From Kitasatospora papulosa (GTDB lineage: Bacteria; Actinomycetota; Actinomycetes; Streptomycetales; Streptomycetaceae), in NCBI RefSeq assembly GCF_000717245.1, contig NZ_JNYQ01000002.1, forward strand, positions 62,001 to 126,000: a DNA stretch of 64,000 nt, written 5' to 3'. The notes beneath the pieces are model-generated. The model was not told the DNA's origin. It did not search any database and was given only the letters and a program-made list of their open reading frames with translations. The translations under genes and the position numbers were made by a program. Below, piece after piece: positions 26,673 to 34,691 of the stretch. Positions within the stretch are counted from its first letter, which is position 1, and every line of letters begins with the position of its first letter.

Positions 26673-27296
26673 ATGCCCACGTCCGTCAACGTCGCCGTCA
26701 TCTACTACTCCTCCACCGGCACCGTCTCCACGATCGCCAAGGCCATGGCCGGGGACGTCGAGAGCGCCGGAGCACACGTCCGGCTGCGCAAGGCGGCCGA
26801 GCTCGCCCCCCAGGCGGCGATCGACTCCAATCCCGCGTGGGCCGAGCACGCCCGGGCGACGGCCGACATCCCCGAGGTGTCGCCGGACGACATGGTCTGG
26901 GCCGACGCGGTGATCTTCGGTACGCCGACCAGGTACGGCAACGTCACGGCGCAGCTCAAGCAGTTCCTCGACACGCTGGGAGGGCTCTGGCAGGCGGGGC
27001 AGCTCGCCGACAAGGTCTACAGCGGCTTCACCGCCAGCAGCACCACCCACGGCGGACAGGAGTCCACCCTGCTGGCGCTGTACAACACGATCTACCACTT
27101 CGGCGGAATCCTGGTGCCTCCGGGCTACACGGACCCCTCGAAGTTCGTCGACGGCAACCCCTACGGCACCTCCCACGTCTCGGGCCAGGGCGACATCCCG
27201 GTCGCCGAGCAGACCCTGACCGCCGCACGGGTCCAGGCCCGACGTGTCGTCAAGTTCACCCGGGCCGTCAAGGCCGGACTCGCGGCAGAGAACTGA
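26673..27296 (+). CDS. wrbA: NAD(P)H:quinone oxidoreductase WrbA
   Basis: 207 aa flavodoxin-fold protein. The FMN-phosphate loop is YYSSTGTVSTIAKAM, followed by FGTPTRYGNVTAQLKQFLD, TASSTTHGGQEST and the WrbA-type Y(N)TIYHFGGILVPPGYTD. It performs two-electron quinone reduction, protecting against redox cycling. ATG 26673 has GGAGG. The glutamate decarboxylase gene follows after 14 bp, so the two are co-transcribed. Confidence 0.93.
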   Translation: MPTSVNVAVIYYSSTGTVSTIAKAMAGDVESAGAHVRLRKAAELAPQAAIDSNPAWAEHARATADIPEVSPDDMVWADAVIFGTPTRYGNVTAQLKQFLDTLGGLWQAGQLADKVYSGFTASSTTHGGQESTLLALYNTIYHFGGILVPPGYTDPSKFVDGNPYGTSHVSGQGDIPVAEQTLTAARVQARRVVKFTRAVKAGLAAEN

Positions 27297-27310
27297 GGAG
27301 ACGGCTCACG

Positions 27311-28735
27311 ATGGCGCTCCACCAGGGACGGCACGGCCGGCCCGCCCCCTCCGAGGAACACCGCAGACTCGCCCTCAACCCGTTCTTCGGGGAGGCCGAC
27401 CCGACCGCGCCCATGGTCGCAGCGCCGCCGACGCACCGGCTCCCGGAGGATCCGCTGCCGCCGTCGACCGCCTACCGGCTCGTCCACGACGAGCTGATGC
27501 TCGACGGGAACTCCCGGCTCAACCTCGCCACCTTCGTCACCACCTGGATGGAACCCCAGGCGGGTGTGCTGATGAGCGAGTGCCGGGACAAGAACATGAT
27601 CGACAAGGACGAGTACCCCCGTACCGCCGAGCTGGAGCGGCGCTGCGTGGCGATGCTCGCCGACCTCTGGAACGCGCCCGATCCCGCCTCCACGGTGGGC
27701 TGTTCGACGACGGGGTCCAGCGAGGCCTGCATGCTCGCGGGGATGGCGCTGAAGCGGCGCTGGTCGGCCAGGAACGCCGACCGCTATCCGGCGACGGCAC
27801 GGCCCAACCTGGTGATGGGCGTCAACGTGCAGGTCTGCTGGGAGAAGTTCTGCACGTTCTGGGAGGTCGAGCCACGCCAGGTCCCGATGGACGGTGAGCG
27901 TTTCCACCTGGACCCGCAGGCGGCCGCCGAGCTGTGCGACGAGAACACCATCGGGGTCGTCGGGATCCTCGGTTCCACCTTCGACGGCTCCTACGAGCCG
28001 ATCGCCGACCTCTGCGCCGCGCTGGACGACCTCCAGGAGCGCACCGGGCTCGACATCCCGGTCCATGTGGACGGCGCGTCCGGGGCGATGATCGCCCCGT
28101 TCCTCGACCCGGACCTGGTCTGGGACTTCCGGCTGCCCCGGGTGTCCTCGATCAACACCTCCGGACACAAGTACGGCCTGGTCTACCCGGGTGTGGGCTG
28201 GGCCCTGTGGCGTTCACCGGCCGAGCTGCCGGAGGAGCTGGTCTTCAGGGTCAACTACCTGGGCGGCGACATGCCGACCTTCGCGCTGAACTTCTCCCGG
28301 CCCGGCGCGCAGGTGGTCGCGCAGTACTACACGTTCCTGCGGCTGGGCCGGGAGGGCTACCGGGCCGTGCAGCAGGCCTCCCGGGACATCGCGCGACGGC
28401 TCGCCGTGGAGTTCGAGGCCCTGGAGGACTTCAGGCTCCTGACCCGCGGCGACGAACTCCCGGTGTTCGCGGTGACGACGAAGCCCGACGTCCAGGCGTA
28501 CGACGTCTTCGACGTGTCCAGACGGCTGCGGGAGCGCGGCTGGCTCGTGCCCGCGTACACCTTCCCCGCCAACCGCCAGGACCTCTCGGTGCTGCGGGTC
28601 GTCTGCCGCAACGGCTTCTCCTCCGACCTCGCGGAGCTGCTGCTGGACGACCTGCGGGGGCTGCTGCCCGAACTGCGCTCCCAGGCGCATCCGTTGCACC
28701 GGGATCCCGGGGTCCAGACGGCGTTCCACCACTGA
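27311..28735 (+). CDS. gadB: Glutamate decarboxylase (PLP-dependent)
   Basis: 474 aa, the usual length. It converts glutamate to 4-aminobutyrate and CO2, consuming a proton. Motifs: NLATFVTTWMEPQA, DEYPRTAELERRCV, STTGSSEACMLAGMALKRRW, VHVDGASG (PLP Asp254) and the Schiff-base lysine in SINTSGHKYGLVYPG (Lys287). The start is ATG 27311, 14 bp after wrbA. No glutamate/GABA antiporter gene is nearby, so a role in nitrogen or GABA metabolism is as likely as acid resistance. Confidence 0.94.
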   Translation: MALHQGRHGRPAPSEEHRRLALNPFFGEADPTAPMVAAPPTHRLPEDPLPPSTAYRLVHDELMLDGNSRLNLATFVTTWMEPQAGVLMSECRDKNMIDKDEYPRTAELERRCVAMLADLWNAPDPASTVGCSTTGSSEACMLAGMALKRRWSARNADRYPATARPNLVMGVNVQVCWEKFCTFWEVEPRQVPMDGERFHLDPQAAAELCDENTIGVVGILGSTFDGSYEPIADLCAALDDLQERTGLDIPVHVDGASGAMIAPFLDPDLVWDFRLPRVSSINTSGHKYGLVYPGVGWALWRSPAELPEELVFRVNYLGGDMPTFALNFSRPGAQVVAQYYTFLRLGREGYRAVQQASRDIARRLAVEFEALEDFRLLTRGDELPVFAVTTKPDVQAYDVFDVSRRLRERGWLVPAYTFPANRQDLSVLRVVCRNGFSSDLAELLLDDLRGLLPELRSQAHPLHRDPGVQTAFHH

Positions 28736-28747
28736 ACCCCGGGGGCG

Positions 28748-28764
28748 GGCTCAGCGGCTGAGCC
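28748..28764. terminator. Hairpin between gadB and the ABC permease gene
   Basis: GGCTCAG-CGG-CTGAGCC, a 7-bp perfect stem with a 3-base loop. It contains the stop codon of the convergent permease gene (28751-28753). The genes are only 15 bp apart, so this may end the gadB transcript. Confidence 0.45.
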
Positions 28765-29557
28765 GTGCGAACCTCCGCACCGCCAGCGGGAAGAACACCG
28801 CGATCAGAGCCACCGGCCAGAGAACGGCGAGGAGTTCGGCGTGTTCGGCAGCCCAGGAACCGGAGCTCCCGCCCGGGTTGCCGAACAGGTCGCGTACCGC
28901 CGTCGCCGTGGCCGACATCGGGTTCCACTCGACGGCCGCGCCGAGCGGGCCCGGCATCGACTCGGGTGTCGCGAAGACGTTGGAGAGGAAACCGACCGGC
29001 CAGACCAGGATCTGCACGGCCTGCACCATCTCCGGCCGTCCCGCCACCATCGCCAGCTGGATGCCCGTCCACAGCATCGCGAACCGCAGCAGGAGCAGCA
29101 GCCCCAGCGCTCCCAGAGCGGCCGCCGTGCCGTTGTGCCAGCGCCAGCCGAGGGCGTATCCGACTCCGGTCATCACGGCGAGCGCGGCCACCGACTGGAG
29201 CATGTCCGCGGCACTCCGCCCGACCAGGACGGCTCCCGAGACCATCGGCATGGAACGGAACCGGTCCACGACCCCCTTGTTCAGGTCCTGGGTGACGGCC
29301 AGCATCGTGCCCTCCAGCCCGAAGGCCATGGTGAGCGCGAGCATCCCGGGCACCAGGAACTCCGTGTTGTCCCCTTCGACCCCCCGGCCGCCGCCGACCA
29401 GGTAGTTGAACATCAGGAGGAGCATCACCGGGAAGACCAGGCCGACGACCACCTGGACCGGCTGCCGTGCCCAGTGCGCCAGTTCGCGCCGGGTCATCGT
29501 CCAGGAGTCGGCCAGTGCCCAGCCGATGCGCCCCGGTCCCGCCGTGGTCGTGCTCAT
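28751..29557 (-). CDS. ABC-2 type transporter permease (DrrB-like)
   Basis: 268 aa with six hydrophobic segments in the ABC-2 pattern: QVVVGLVFPVMLLLMFNYL, PGMLALTMAFG, then TQDLNKGVVDRFRSMPMVSG, the DrrB-type coupling helix, and a final NPMSATATAVRDLFGNPGG. ATG 29557 overlaps the ATPase stop (ATGA). With the ATPase it should form a drug or lipid exporter of the daunorubicin-resistance type; the substrate is unknown. Expression is probably under the PadR regulator encoded upstream. Confidence 0.88.
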   Translation of the reverse strand: MSTTTAGPGRIGWALADSWTMTRRELAHWARQPVQVVVGLVFPVMLLLMFNYLVGGGRGVEGDNTEFLVPGMLALTMAFGLEGTMLAVTQDLNKGVVDRFRSMPMVSGAVLVGRSAADMLQSVAALAVMTGVGYALGWRWHNGTAAALGALGLLLLLRFAMLWTGIQLAMVAGRPEMVQAVQILVWPVGFLSNVFATPESMPGPLGAAVEWNPMSATATAVRDLFGNPGGSSGSWAAEHAELLAVLWPVALIAVFFPLAVRRFARLSR

Positions 29558-30522
29558 ACCGCCACCTCCGTGCCCGCGGACGCCAGGTCCCCGCTCTCGT
29601 GTCCGGAGCCGGTGAGGGACAGGAACACCTCGTCCAGCGTGGGCCGGCGCACGGCGATGTCCTCCGCCTCGATGCCCGCCTCCTCCAGCGCCCGCACCGT
29701 CCGGGTCAGGGCCCGCATGCGGTCGGGAGCGGGTGCGCCGAGCAGCCGCCGGTCCCGGTCCACGGTCACCCCCTCGCCGAGCAGCGCGGCCGCCTCGCCG
29801 AGCCGGTCCGTGTCGCGGATCACGACGTCGATGCGGTCGCCGCCGACCATCGCCTTGAGCCGGTCGGCCGTGCCCTCGGCGACGACCCGGCCGCCGTCGA
29901 CGACCGAGATGCGGTCGGCCAACTGGTCCGCCTCCTCCAGGTACTGCGTGGTCAGCAGGACCGTGGTGCCGCCCGCCGTCAGGGACCGCACCGCGTTCCA
30001 CACCTCGGCGCGCCCGCGCGGGTCGAGGCCGGTCGTGGGTTCGTCCAGGAAGAGCACCTCCGGGTCGGTGATCAGGGACGCGGCCAGGTCGAGGCGGCGC
30101 CGCATGCCGCCGCTGTACCGCTCGACCGCCTTGCGCCCGGTGTCCGCGAGCCCGAAACGCTCCAGCAGCTCGTCGGCCCGCTGTCCCGCCCTTCGGGCCC
30201 CCAGGTGGTACAGCCGGCCGAACATCTCCAGGTTCTGCCGACCGCCGAGCTTCTCGTCCACCGCCGCGTGCTGGCCGAGCAGTCCGATCCGCCGCCTCAC
30301 CTCGGCGGCCTGGGACCGTACGTCGAATCCCGCCACCTCCGCACGGCCGCCGTCGTACCGCAGCAGCGTCGTCAGCACCCGGACGGCGGTGGTCTTGCCC
30401 GCCCCGTTGGGGCCGAGCACGCCGTGGACCGTCCCTCCGCGGACGGCGAATCCGAGGCCGTCCAGGGCGCGCTTCTTTCCGAAGCGCTTGTGCACTCCCT
30501 CGACGACGATTGCGTCGCTCAC
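29554..30522 (-). CDS. ABC transporter ATPase (DrrA-like)
   Basis: About 322 aa. Walker A GPNGAGKTT, Q-loop LLGQHAAVDEKLGG, signature YSGGMRRRLD, Walker B LFLDEPTTGLDP and the His-switch position occupied by Gln (LLTTQYLEEAD), as is common in this subfamily. The C-terminal ~90 residues have the DrrA-type regulatory part (RRPTLDEVFLSLTG). Starts GTG 30522 (VSDAIVVEGV, the family N-terminus) or GTG 30531. The promoter is flanked by two PadR-type operators. Confidence 0.9.
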   Translation of the reverse strand: MSDAIVVEGVHKRFGKKRALDGLGFAVRGGTVHGVLGPNGAGKTTAVRVLTTLLRYDGGRAEVAGFDVRSQAAEVRRRIGLLGQHAAVDEKLGGRQNLEMFGRLYHLGARRAGQRADELLERFGLADTGRKAVERYSGGMRRRLDLAASLITDPEVLFLDEPTTGLDPRGRAEVWNAVRSLTAGGTTVLLTTQYLEEADQLADRISVVDGGRVVAEGTADRLKAMVGGDRIDVVIRDTDRLGEAAALLGEGVTVDRDRRLLGAPAPDRMRALTRTVRALEEAGIEAEDIAVRRPTLDEVFLSLTGSGHESGDLASAGTEVAV

Positions 30523-30547
30523 CGTGCTCACCAGCCTCTCAGGCTTA

Positions 30548-30563
30548 TAGTCAAACTTGACTA
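30548..30563. promoter_or_regulatory. Operator O1, TCAA-N2-TTGA type
   Basis: TAGTCAA-AC-TTGACTA, a perfect 7-2-7 inverted repeat just downstream of the predicted transcription start of the ABC exporter operon. Same core as O2 and O3. Likely binding site of the PadR regulator (inference). Confidence 0.7.
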
Positions 30564-30571
30564 GTGAGCCG

Positions 30572-30600
30572 AAGATAGACCCGCCGACCTCTTTGGTCAA
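30572..30600 (-). promoter_or_regulatory. Predicted promoter of the ABC exporter operon
   Basis: On the minus strand TTGACC (30600-30595) and TATCTT (30577-30572) are separated by 17 bp. Operator O2 overlaps the -35 box and O1 follows the expected start point, the layout of a repressed promoter. Confidence 0.55.
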
Positions 30601-30609
30601 ACTTGATTA
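30594..30609. promoter_or_regulatory. Operator O2, TCAA-N2-TTGA type
   Basis: TGGTCAA-AC-TTGATTA; the inner ten bases TCAAACTTGA are identical to O1, the outer arms imperfect. It overlaps the -35 box of the exporter promoter and the last bases of padR. Confidence 0.65.
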
Positions 30610-31248
30610 GTGGGTATCCCCGGGATCGGGCGCACCGGTCGCGTAAGGGTTCTCCTGCCCCTCCGCGAGCACGCCGACGAAGGGGTCGCCCTCACCCGCG
30701 AAGGTGTACGCCCCCGCTTCGAGACGGGCGATCAGTCCGCGCGTCCACGCGGCACCCGCGTCGGCCGAGTGGACCCACATGTTCATGATCTCGCCGATGT
30801 GGCCCAGGGACTCCGGGCCCTCCGCGGGCGTGTAGTGCTCCGTGACCGAGGCGCGCCAGGCCTCGATGGCCGCCACGCGCTCCCTCAGGAGCGCCACCGC
30901 CTCGCCCCGCTCCAGATCGACGATGAAGCCGATGCCGGCCGAGAGCACGTCCACGCCCTGGTCGTACGACGTCAGAGAGGCCCGGAGCAGGGTGAAGAAC
31001 TCCTGGTCACCGAGGTCCGTCATCTCGTACTCGGTGCGGGGCGGCCCGCCTGCCGTGGACGGGGCGACCTCATGGGCGAGGAGCAGTCCCTGCTTCGCCA
31101 TCTGCTTGAGGGCGTGATAGATCGACCCCGGCTTGGCGCTGGACCACTCGTGGGCGCCCCAGTACTCCAGGTCGTTGCGCACCTGATAACCGTGCGCGCG
31201 GCCGTGCTGGCGCACGGCCCCCAGGACGAGGAGACGGATCGCCGACAT
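30607..31248 (-). CDS. PadR-family transcriptional regulator
   Basis: About 213 aa. The N-terminal winged helix has the PadR signature: AIRLLVLGAVRQHGRAHGYQ, SSAKPGSIYHALKQMAKQGL and a wing with GGPPRTEYEMTDLG. The C-terminal half is a helical dimerisation domain (LRERVAAIEAWRASVTEHYT). ATG 31248 is preferred; a GTG at 31257 is possible. It is followed directly by the ABC exporter genes, and three matching inverted repeats mark its own promoter and theirs, so it should repress both and respond to an exporter substrate. Promoter and operator O3 lie in the 3' end of the DinB gene. Confidence 0.9.
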   Translation of the reverse strand: MSAIRLLVLGAVRQHGRAHGYQVRNDLEYWGAHEWSSAKPGSIYHALKQMAKQGLLLAHEVAPSTAGGPPRTEYEMTDLGDQEFFTLLRASLTSYDQGVDVLSAGIGFIVDLERGEAVALLRERVAAIEAWRASVTEHYTPAEGPESLGHIGEIMNMWVHSADAGAAWTRGLIARLEAGAYTFAGEGDPFVGVLAEGQENPYATGAPDPGDTH

Positions 31249-31263
31249 ACCACCCACCCTTCG

Positions 31264-31279
31264 TACTCAACTTTGATCA
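31264..31279. promoter_or_regulatory. Operator O3 before padR, TCAA-N2-TTGA type
   Basis: TACTCAA-CT-TTGATCA, 15 bp upstream of the padR start and overlapping the DinB stop codon. It shares the TCAA-N2-TTGA core with O1 and O2, which fits autoregulation. Confidence 0.65.
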
Positions 31280-31821
31280 GAGTAGCCCGCCTCCTCCGCC
31301 ACCAACTGAAGGGCGGTCCTGCCGTCCAGCGTCTCGCGGAGGATGTCGGCGTGGCCCGCGTGGCGGCCGGTCTCCTCGACGAGGTGGATCAGCAGCCAGC
31401 GCATCGAGCAGCGCCCGTTCTCGGGGAACCAGGGCGCCGGGGGCAGCGGGAAGGTCTCGTCCATGCTGCTGACGTCATGCCGGATGAACGCCTCCGTCTC
31501 GGCGGCGACCTTCGCCCAGAACTCGAGAATCTGCGGGATGGTCTCGCCGTCGACGAGCCGGAATCCGTCGGCCCAGGTCTCCGCGTCGCGCTCCTTGTCG
31601 TTCGGGCGCCGCTGGGCCATCCGCAGCCAGTTCAGCTCGCCCTCGGCGACGTGCTTGAGCAGACCGGAGAGCGAGAGCTCACCGACGCAGGGACGGGTCG
31701 CCGCCTGCTCCTCGGTGAGCCCGAGGAGGGAGCGCCGGACCGCGCCGCGCTGCGCCTCGACGAAGGCGAGGAGCGCACGCTTCTCGTCGCCGGGGGTCTC
31801 TGCGGGGACGTGCGTGACCAC
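31267..31821 (-). CDS. DinB-family (DUF664-like) protein
   Basis: 184 aa four-helix protein. The expected metal-ligand histidines are present: SLSGLLKHVAEGELNWLR and, near the C-terminus, LLIHLVEETGRHAGHADILRE. Related proteins include mycothiol- and bacillithiol-dependent transferases, so a thiol-dependent detoxification role is possible. GTG 31821 has GAAGGAAG six bases upstream. It lies directly before padR; its last codons overlap operator O3. Confidence 0.78.
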   Translation of the reverse strand: MVTHVPAETPGDEKRALLAFVEAQRGAVRRSLLGLTEEQAATRPCVGELSLSGLLKHVAEGELNWLRMAQRRPNDKERDAETWADGFRLVDGETIPQILEFWAKVAAETEAFIRHDVSSMDETFPLPPAPWFPENGRCSMRWLLIHLVEETGRHAGHADILRETLDGRTALQLVAEEAGYSDQS

Positions 31822-31924
31822 GATGTCTTCCTTCTGCCGGACGTGACGACTGCCTGCTGCTCGCACCGTCAACGTACGGACCCATCAGGTCAGATCCTGG
31901 CCTCGATGAGGCCTCGCCGGAGGG

Positions 31925-31968
31925 CCGGCCGGAAACCCGGCCGGGAGGCCCGGCGGAAAGCCCGCCGG
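31925..31968 (-). terminator. Two tandem hairpins after the aldehyde dehydrogenase gene
   Basis: CCGGCCGG-AAAC-CCGGCCGG (31925-31944) and CCGGCGG-AAAGC-CCGCCGG (31950-31968) lie within 55 bp of the dehydrogenase stop. GC-rich tandem hairpins without a T-run are usual in Streptomyces. Confidence 0.65.
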
Positions 31969-31975
31969 AAGGTCC

Positions 31976-33433
31976 TCAGAAGGGAAACACCGTGCGCCCG
32001 TGCTGCACCGATATCCACTTGCGGGTGGTGAACGCCTCCACCGCGGCCTCGCCGTTCAGCCGCCCCATGCCGGAACTCTTCTCGCCTCCGAACGCGACCG
32101 CCGGATCGTCCTGCACGGTCGGACCGTTCACGTGGAACATCCCCCCGGTGACCCGCCGGGCGAACCGCACGCCGCGCTCCGCGTCCGCCGTGTGCACCGC
32201 CCCGCTCAGCCCGTAGGGACTGTCGTTGACGATGTGCAGGGCCTCGTCCTCGCCGTCGAACGGCAGGAGCAGCGCCACGGGGCCGAAGATCTCCTCCACC
32301 AGCAGCGGTGACCCTTCCGGCAGCCCGGTCAGCACGGTCGGCTCGACGAGGTTGCCGCGGGTGCGGCCCCGCACGAGCGCGGTGGCGCCGGCCTCGATCG
32401 CCCCGTCGACCAGCGCGGTGAGCGCCTCGGCCTGGAAGGCACTGATGACAGGACCGATACGGGTTTCCGGGTCCCGCGGGTCACCCGCCGTCAGGGCGGA
32501 CACCGCGGCGGTGAACCGCTCGGTGAACTCCCGCTCCACGGACCGGTCCACCAGGATGCGGTTGGCGGCCATGCCGACCTGCCCCTGGAACAGGAAGCGG
32601 CTGTAGACGGCTGCCCGGACCGCGTGGTCGAGGTCGGCGTCCTCCAGCACGACCAGGGCGCTGTTGCCGCTCAGTTCGAGGATGGTCCGCTTGAAGAGCC
32701 CGGCGGCGACCGCGGCGACGTGACGGCCCACCCGGTCCGAACCGGTGAACGAGATCACCTTGGGCACCGGGTGTTCGATGAAGGCGTCACCTATCTCCGC
32801 GCTGTCGGTGACGACGACGTTGAGTACACCGGCCGGAAGCCCCGCGTCCTCGAAGATCCGGGCGACCAGCCCTCCGCCGGCGACCGGCGCGTTCTGATGG
32901 GGCTTCACCACGGCCGCGTTGCCGAGCGCGAGCGCGGGGGCGACGGTCTTCATCGTCACCAGGAAGGGGAAGTTGAAGGCACTGATCACACCGACGACCC
33001 CGACGGGCAGCCGGTAGACCCGGTTCTCCTTGCCGTCGGCGACCGAGGGCAGCAGACCGGCCGTGGGCCGCATCGCCTGACCGGCGGCCTCGCGCAGGAA
33101 CTCCTGCGCGGCACGCACCTCGTATTCCGCCCTGGGCCTGGTACCGCCGAGCTCGTCGATGATCAGCTCGACGATTTCGTCGCCGCGTTCTCCGACGATC
33201 CGCACCGCGTTCTCCAGAACGCACCGCCGTTCGTGGGAACCGGCCGTCGCCCATTTCCGCTGCGCGCGTTCGGCGGCCCGGTATGCGAGATCGACTTCCG
33301 CCGCGGTGGCCACGGTGACCGAGCAGAGTTTCTCGCCGTTGTAGGGATTGATGTCAATGATGTCCCACGCACCGTTGCCGGTCAGCCACTCGCCGTCGAT
33401 GTACTGGCGGGCCAGTTCACTGGGGAAGGACAT
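31976..33433 (-). CDS. Aldehyde dehydrogenase family protein lacking the catalytic cysteine
   Basis: 485 aa, full length, nearest in my judgement to benzaldehyde/vanillin dehydrogenases. Present: catalytic Asn154 (SAFNFPF), Lys177 (VVKPHQN), the NAD motif FTGSDRVG (229-236), the general-base Glu253 in ILELSGN, and EIFGPVA later. The nucleophile position, normally GQxCM, reads FLFQGQVGM: Gly287 (codon GGC at 32575-32573) replaces Cys. Without the thiol it should not oxidise aldehydes. The rest is well kept, so it is not a decayed gene; a binding or structural role, an odd chemistry or a recent mutation are open. It stands alone, next to an XRE regulator. Confidence 0.85.
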   Translation of the reverse strand: MSFPSELARQYIDGEWLTGNGAWDIIDINPYNGEKLCSVTVATAAEVDLAYRAAERAQRKWATAGSHERRCVLENAVRIVGERGDEIVELIIDELGGTRPRAEYEVRAAQEFLREAAGQAMRPTAGLLPSVADGKENRVYRLPVGVVGVISAFNFPFLVTMKTVAPALALGNAAVVKPHQNAPVAGGGLVARIFEDAGLPAGVLNVVVTDSAEIGDAFIEHPVPKVISFTGSDRVGRHVAAVAAGLFKRTILELSGNSALVVLEDADLDHAVRAAVYSRFLFQGQVGMAANRILVDRSVEREFTERFTAAVSALTAGDPRDPETRIGPVISAFQAEALTALVDGAIEAGATALVRGRTRGNLVEPTVLTGLPEGSPLLVEEIFGPVALLLPFDGEDEALHIVNDSPYGLSGAVHTADAERGVRFARRVTGGMFHVNGPTVQDDPAVAFGGEKSSGMGRLNGEAAVEAFTTRKWISVQHGRTVFPF

Positions 33434-33488
33434 GCAATCCCTTACTGCAGGCGCAGACTCCTGTCGGATTAGTCATCGTACTGGCGAA

Positions 33489-34373
33489 TCAGGTGAGTTG
33501 AAGGAGTCCCCGGAGAAGATCCCGGCTCTCGTCGGGCCCCGGGCTGTCCTCGTGAAGCCTGACCATGGCCTTTTCGTACTGGGCGACTTCTTCCGCCTTG
33601 TCCAGATAGAGCGCACTTGTCAGCTGCTCCAGATAGACGATGTCCGACAGATCGGATTCCGGGAAACGCAGCATCGTGAATGCCCCGCTCTCCCCGGCAT
33701 GACCGCCGAAGCTGAAGGGCATCACCTGAAGAGTGATATTCGGCTGCTCCGACATGTCGATCAGGTGCCGCAATTGAGCACGCATCACTTCCCGCCCGCC
33801 GTAGGGACGGCGCAGTGCCGCCTCGTCCAGCACGGCGTGGAAGCGGGGGGCGCGCTCGGAGACGAGCGCCTTCTGCCGGGCCAGCCGCAGCGCGACCCTG
33901 CGGTCGATCTCGGCGGCCGGCGCACCGGGCATTCCCCGGGCGACGACGGCATGCGCGTACGCCTCGGTCTGCAACAGACCGTGAACGAACTGGACTTCGT
34001 AGATCCGGATGAGCGACGCCGCGCCCTCCAGACCGATATACGTCTGGAACCAGCCGGGCAGCACGTCGCCGTAACTGTGCCACCAGCCCGCCACATTGGC
34101 CTCACGGGCCAGGCCGAGGAGTGACTCCCGCTCCGCCTCGTCCGTGACTCCGTACAGCGTGAGCAGGTCCTCGACGTCCCTGGCCTTGAAGCTCACCCGT
34201 CCCAACTCCATGCGGCTGATCTTCGACTCGGAGGCGCGGATGGAGTAGCCGGCCGCCTCACGGGTGATGCCGCGCGACTCGCGCAGGCGCCTGAGCTGTG
34301 AGCCCAGGAGGATGCGCCGCACCACAGAACCACTCGACTCGCCTGCCGTCACCGGCTTACCGACCCTCCCCAT
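33489..34373 (-). CDS. XRE-family regulator with DUF5753 domain
   Basis: About 294 aa. N-terminal helix-turn-helix: LLGSQLRRLRESRGITREAA, SIRASESKISRMELGRV. The remaining ~200 residues are the DUF5753 domain (WFQTYIGLEGAASLIRIYE, VHGLLQTEAYAHAVV, LHEDSPG near the end), typical of WhiJ-type regulators of Streptomyces. Such genes usually come with a DUF397 gene and an ATP-binding protein gene, both found here. ATG 34373 was chosen from protein alignment memory; a longer frame to 34427 exists. Divergent from the ATPase gene over 318 bp. Confidence 0.87.
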   Translation of the reverse strand: MGRVGKPVTAGESSGSVVRRILLGSQLRRLRESRGITREAAGYSIRASESKISRMELGRVSFKARDVEDLLTLYGVTDEAERESLLGLAREANVAGWWHSYGDVLPGWFQTYIGLEGAASLIRIYEVQFVHGLLQTEAYAHAVVARGMPGAPAAEIDRRVALRLARQKALVSERAPRFHAVLDEAALRRPYGGREVMRAQLRHLIDMSEQPNITLQVMPFSFGGHAGESGAFTMLRFPESDLSDIVYLEQLTSALYLDKAEEVAQYEKAMVRLHEDSPGPDESRDLLRGLLQLT

Positions 34374-34691
34374 CGCTTCCCGTACTCCGGAGCTCCCCCG
34401 AACCCCGGAGGCGGATTCTGCCACCAAAACGCTTCAGCCCGTACTCATTCGATTACAGAGACGGGAAGACTTTCCGAAAGCTTCAAAACTATGAAGCGGA
34501 AGAAATGAGTCCGAACCGGCACGGTACAGGGCAGATCCCGCGCGTGCACGTGCATCTGCCCTTGCATCTGCTCTGCGCATTCGGAACCATGGTCCCCGCG
34601 CACCTGCATGCTCGTTCGTGTTGTGCCTCTGTACCCGCAGTGCCCGCCAGAAGCAGTGCCGCTACAGCCTCGAATCCCGGGAGCGCCTCGT
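34374..34691. other. Divergent regulatory region of the XRE/ATPase pair
   Basis: 318 bp without a gene, of visibly lower GC than the flanks near 34440-34510. It contains the 27-bp element described separately (34541-34567), with TGCATCTGC repeated directly at 34551 and 34563. Both the XRE and the ATPase promoters must lie here. Confidence 0.6.
34541..34567 (+). promoter_or_regulatory. Shared 27-bp element, copy A
   Basis: Begins CGCGTGCACGTGCATCTGC and contains the perfect palindrome TGCACGTGCA. Copy B (35649-35623, minus strand) matches in 25 of 27 positions. A lies 124 bp before the ATPase start and 167 bp before the XRE start, oriented toward the ATPase gene. Confidence 0.75.

Noticed and set aside
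26837..27310. N-terminal extension of glutamate decarboxylase over wrbA
   Set aside because: The extension is wrbA read in another frame; ATG 27311 gives the normal family N-terminus.
28431..29072. Mobile-element remnants near the more accessory 28-47 kb part
   Set aside because: I found no transposase motifs, terminal inverted repeats or tRNA-anchored attachment copies anywhere in the window.
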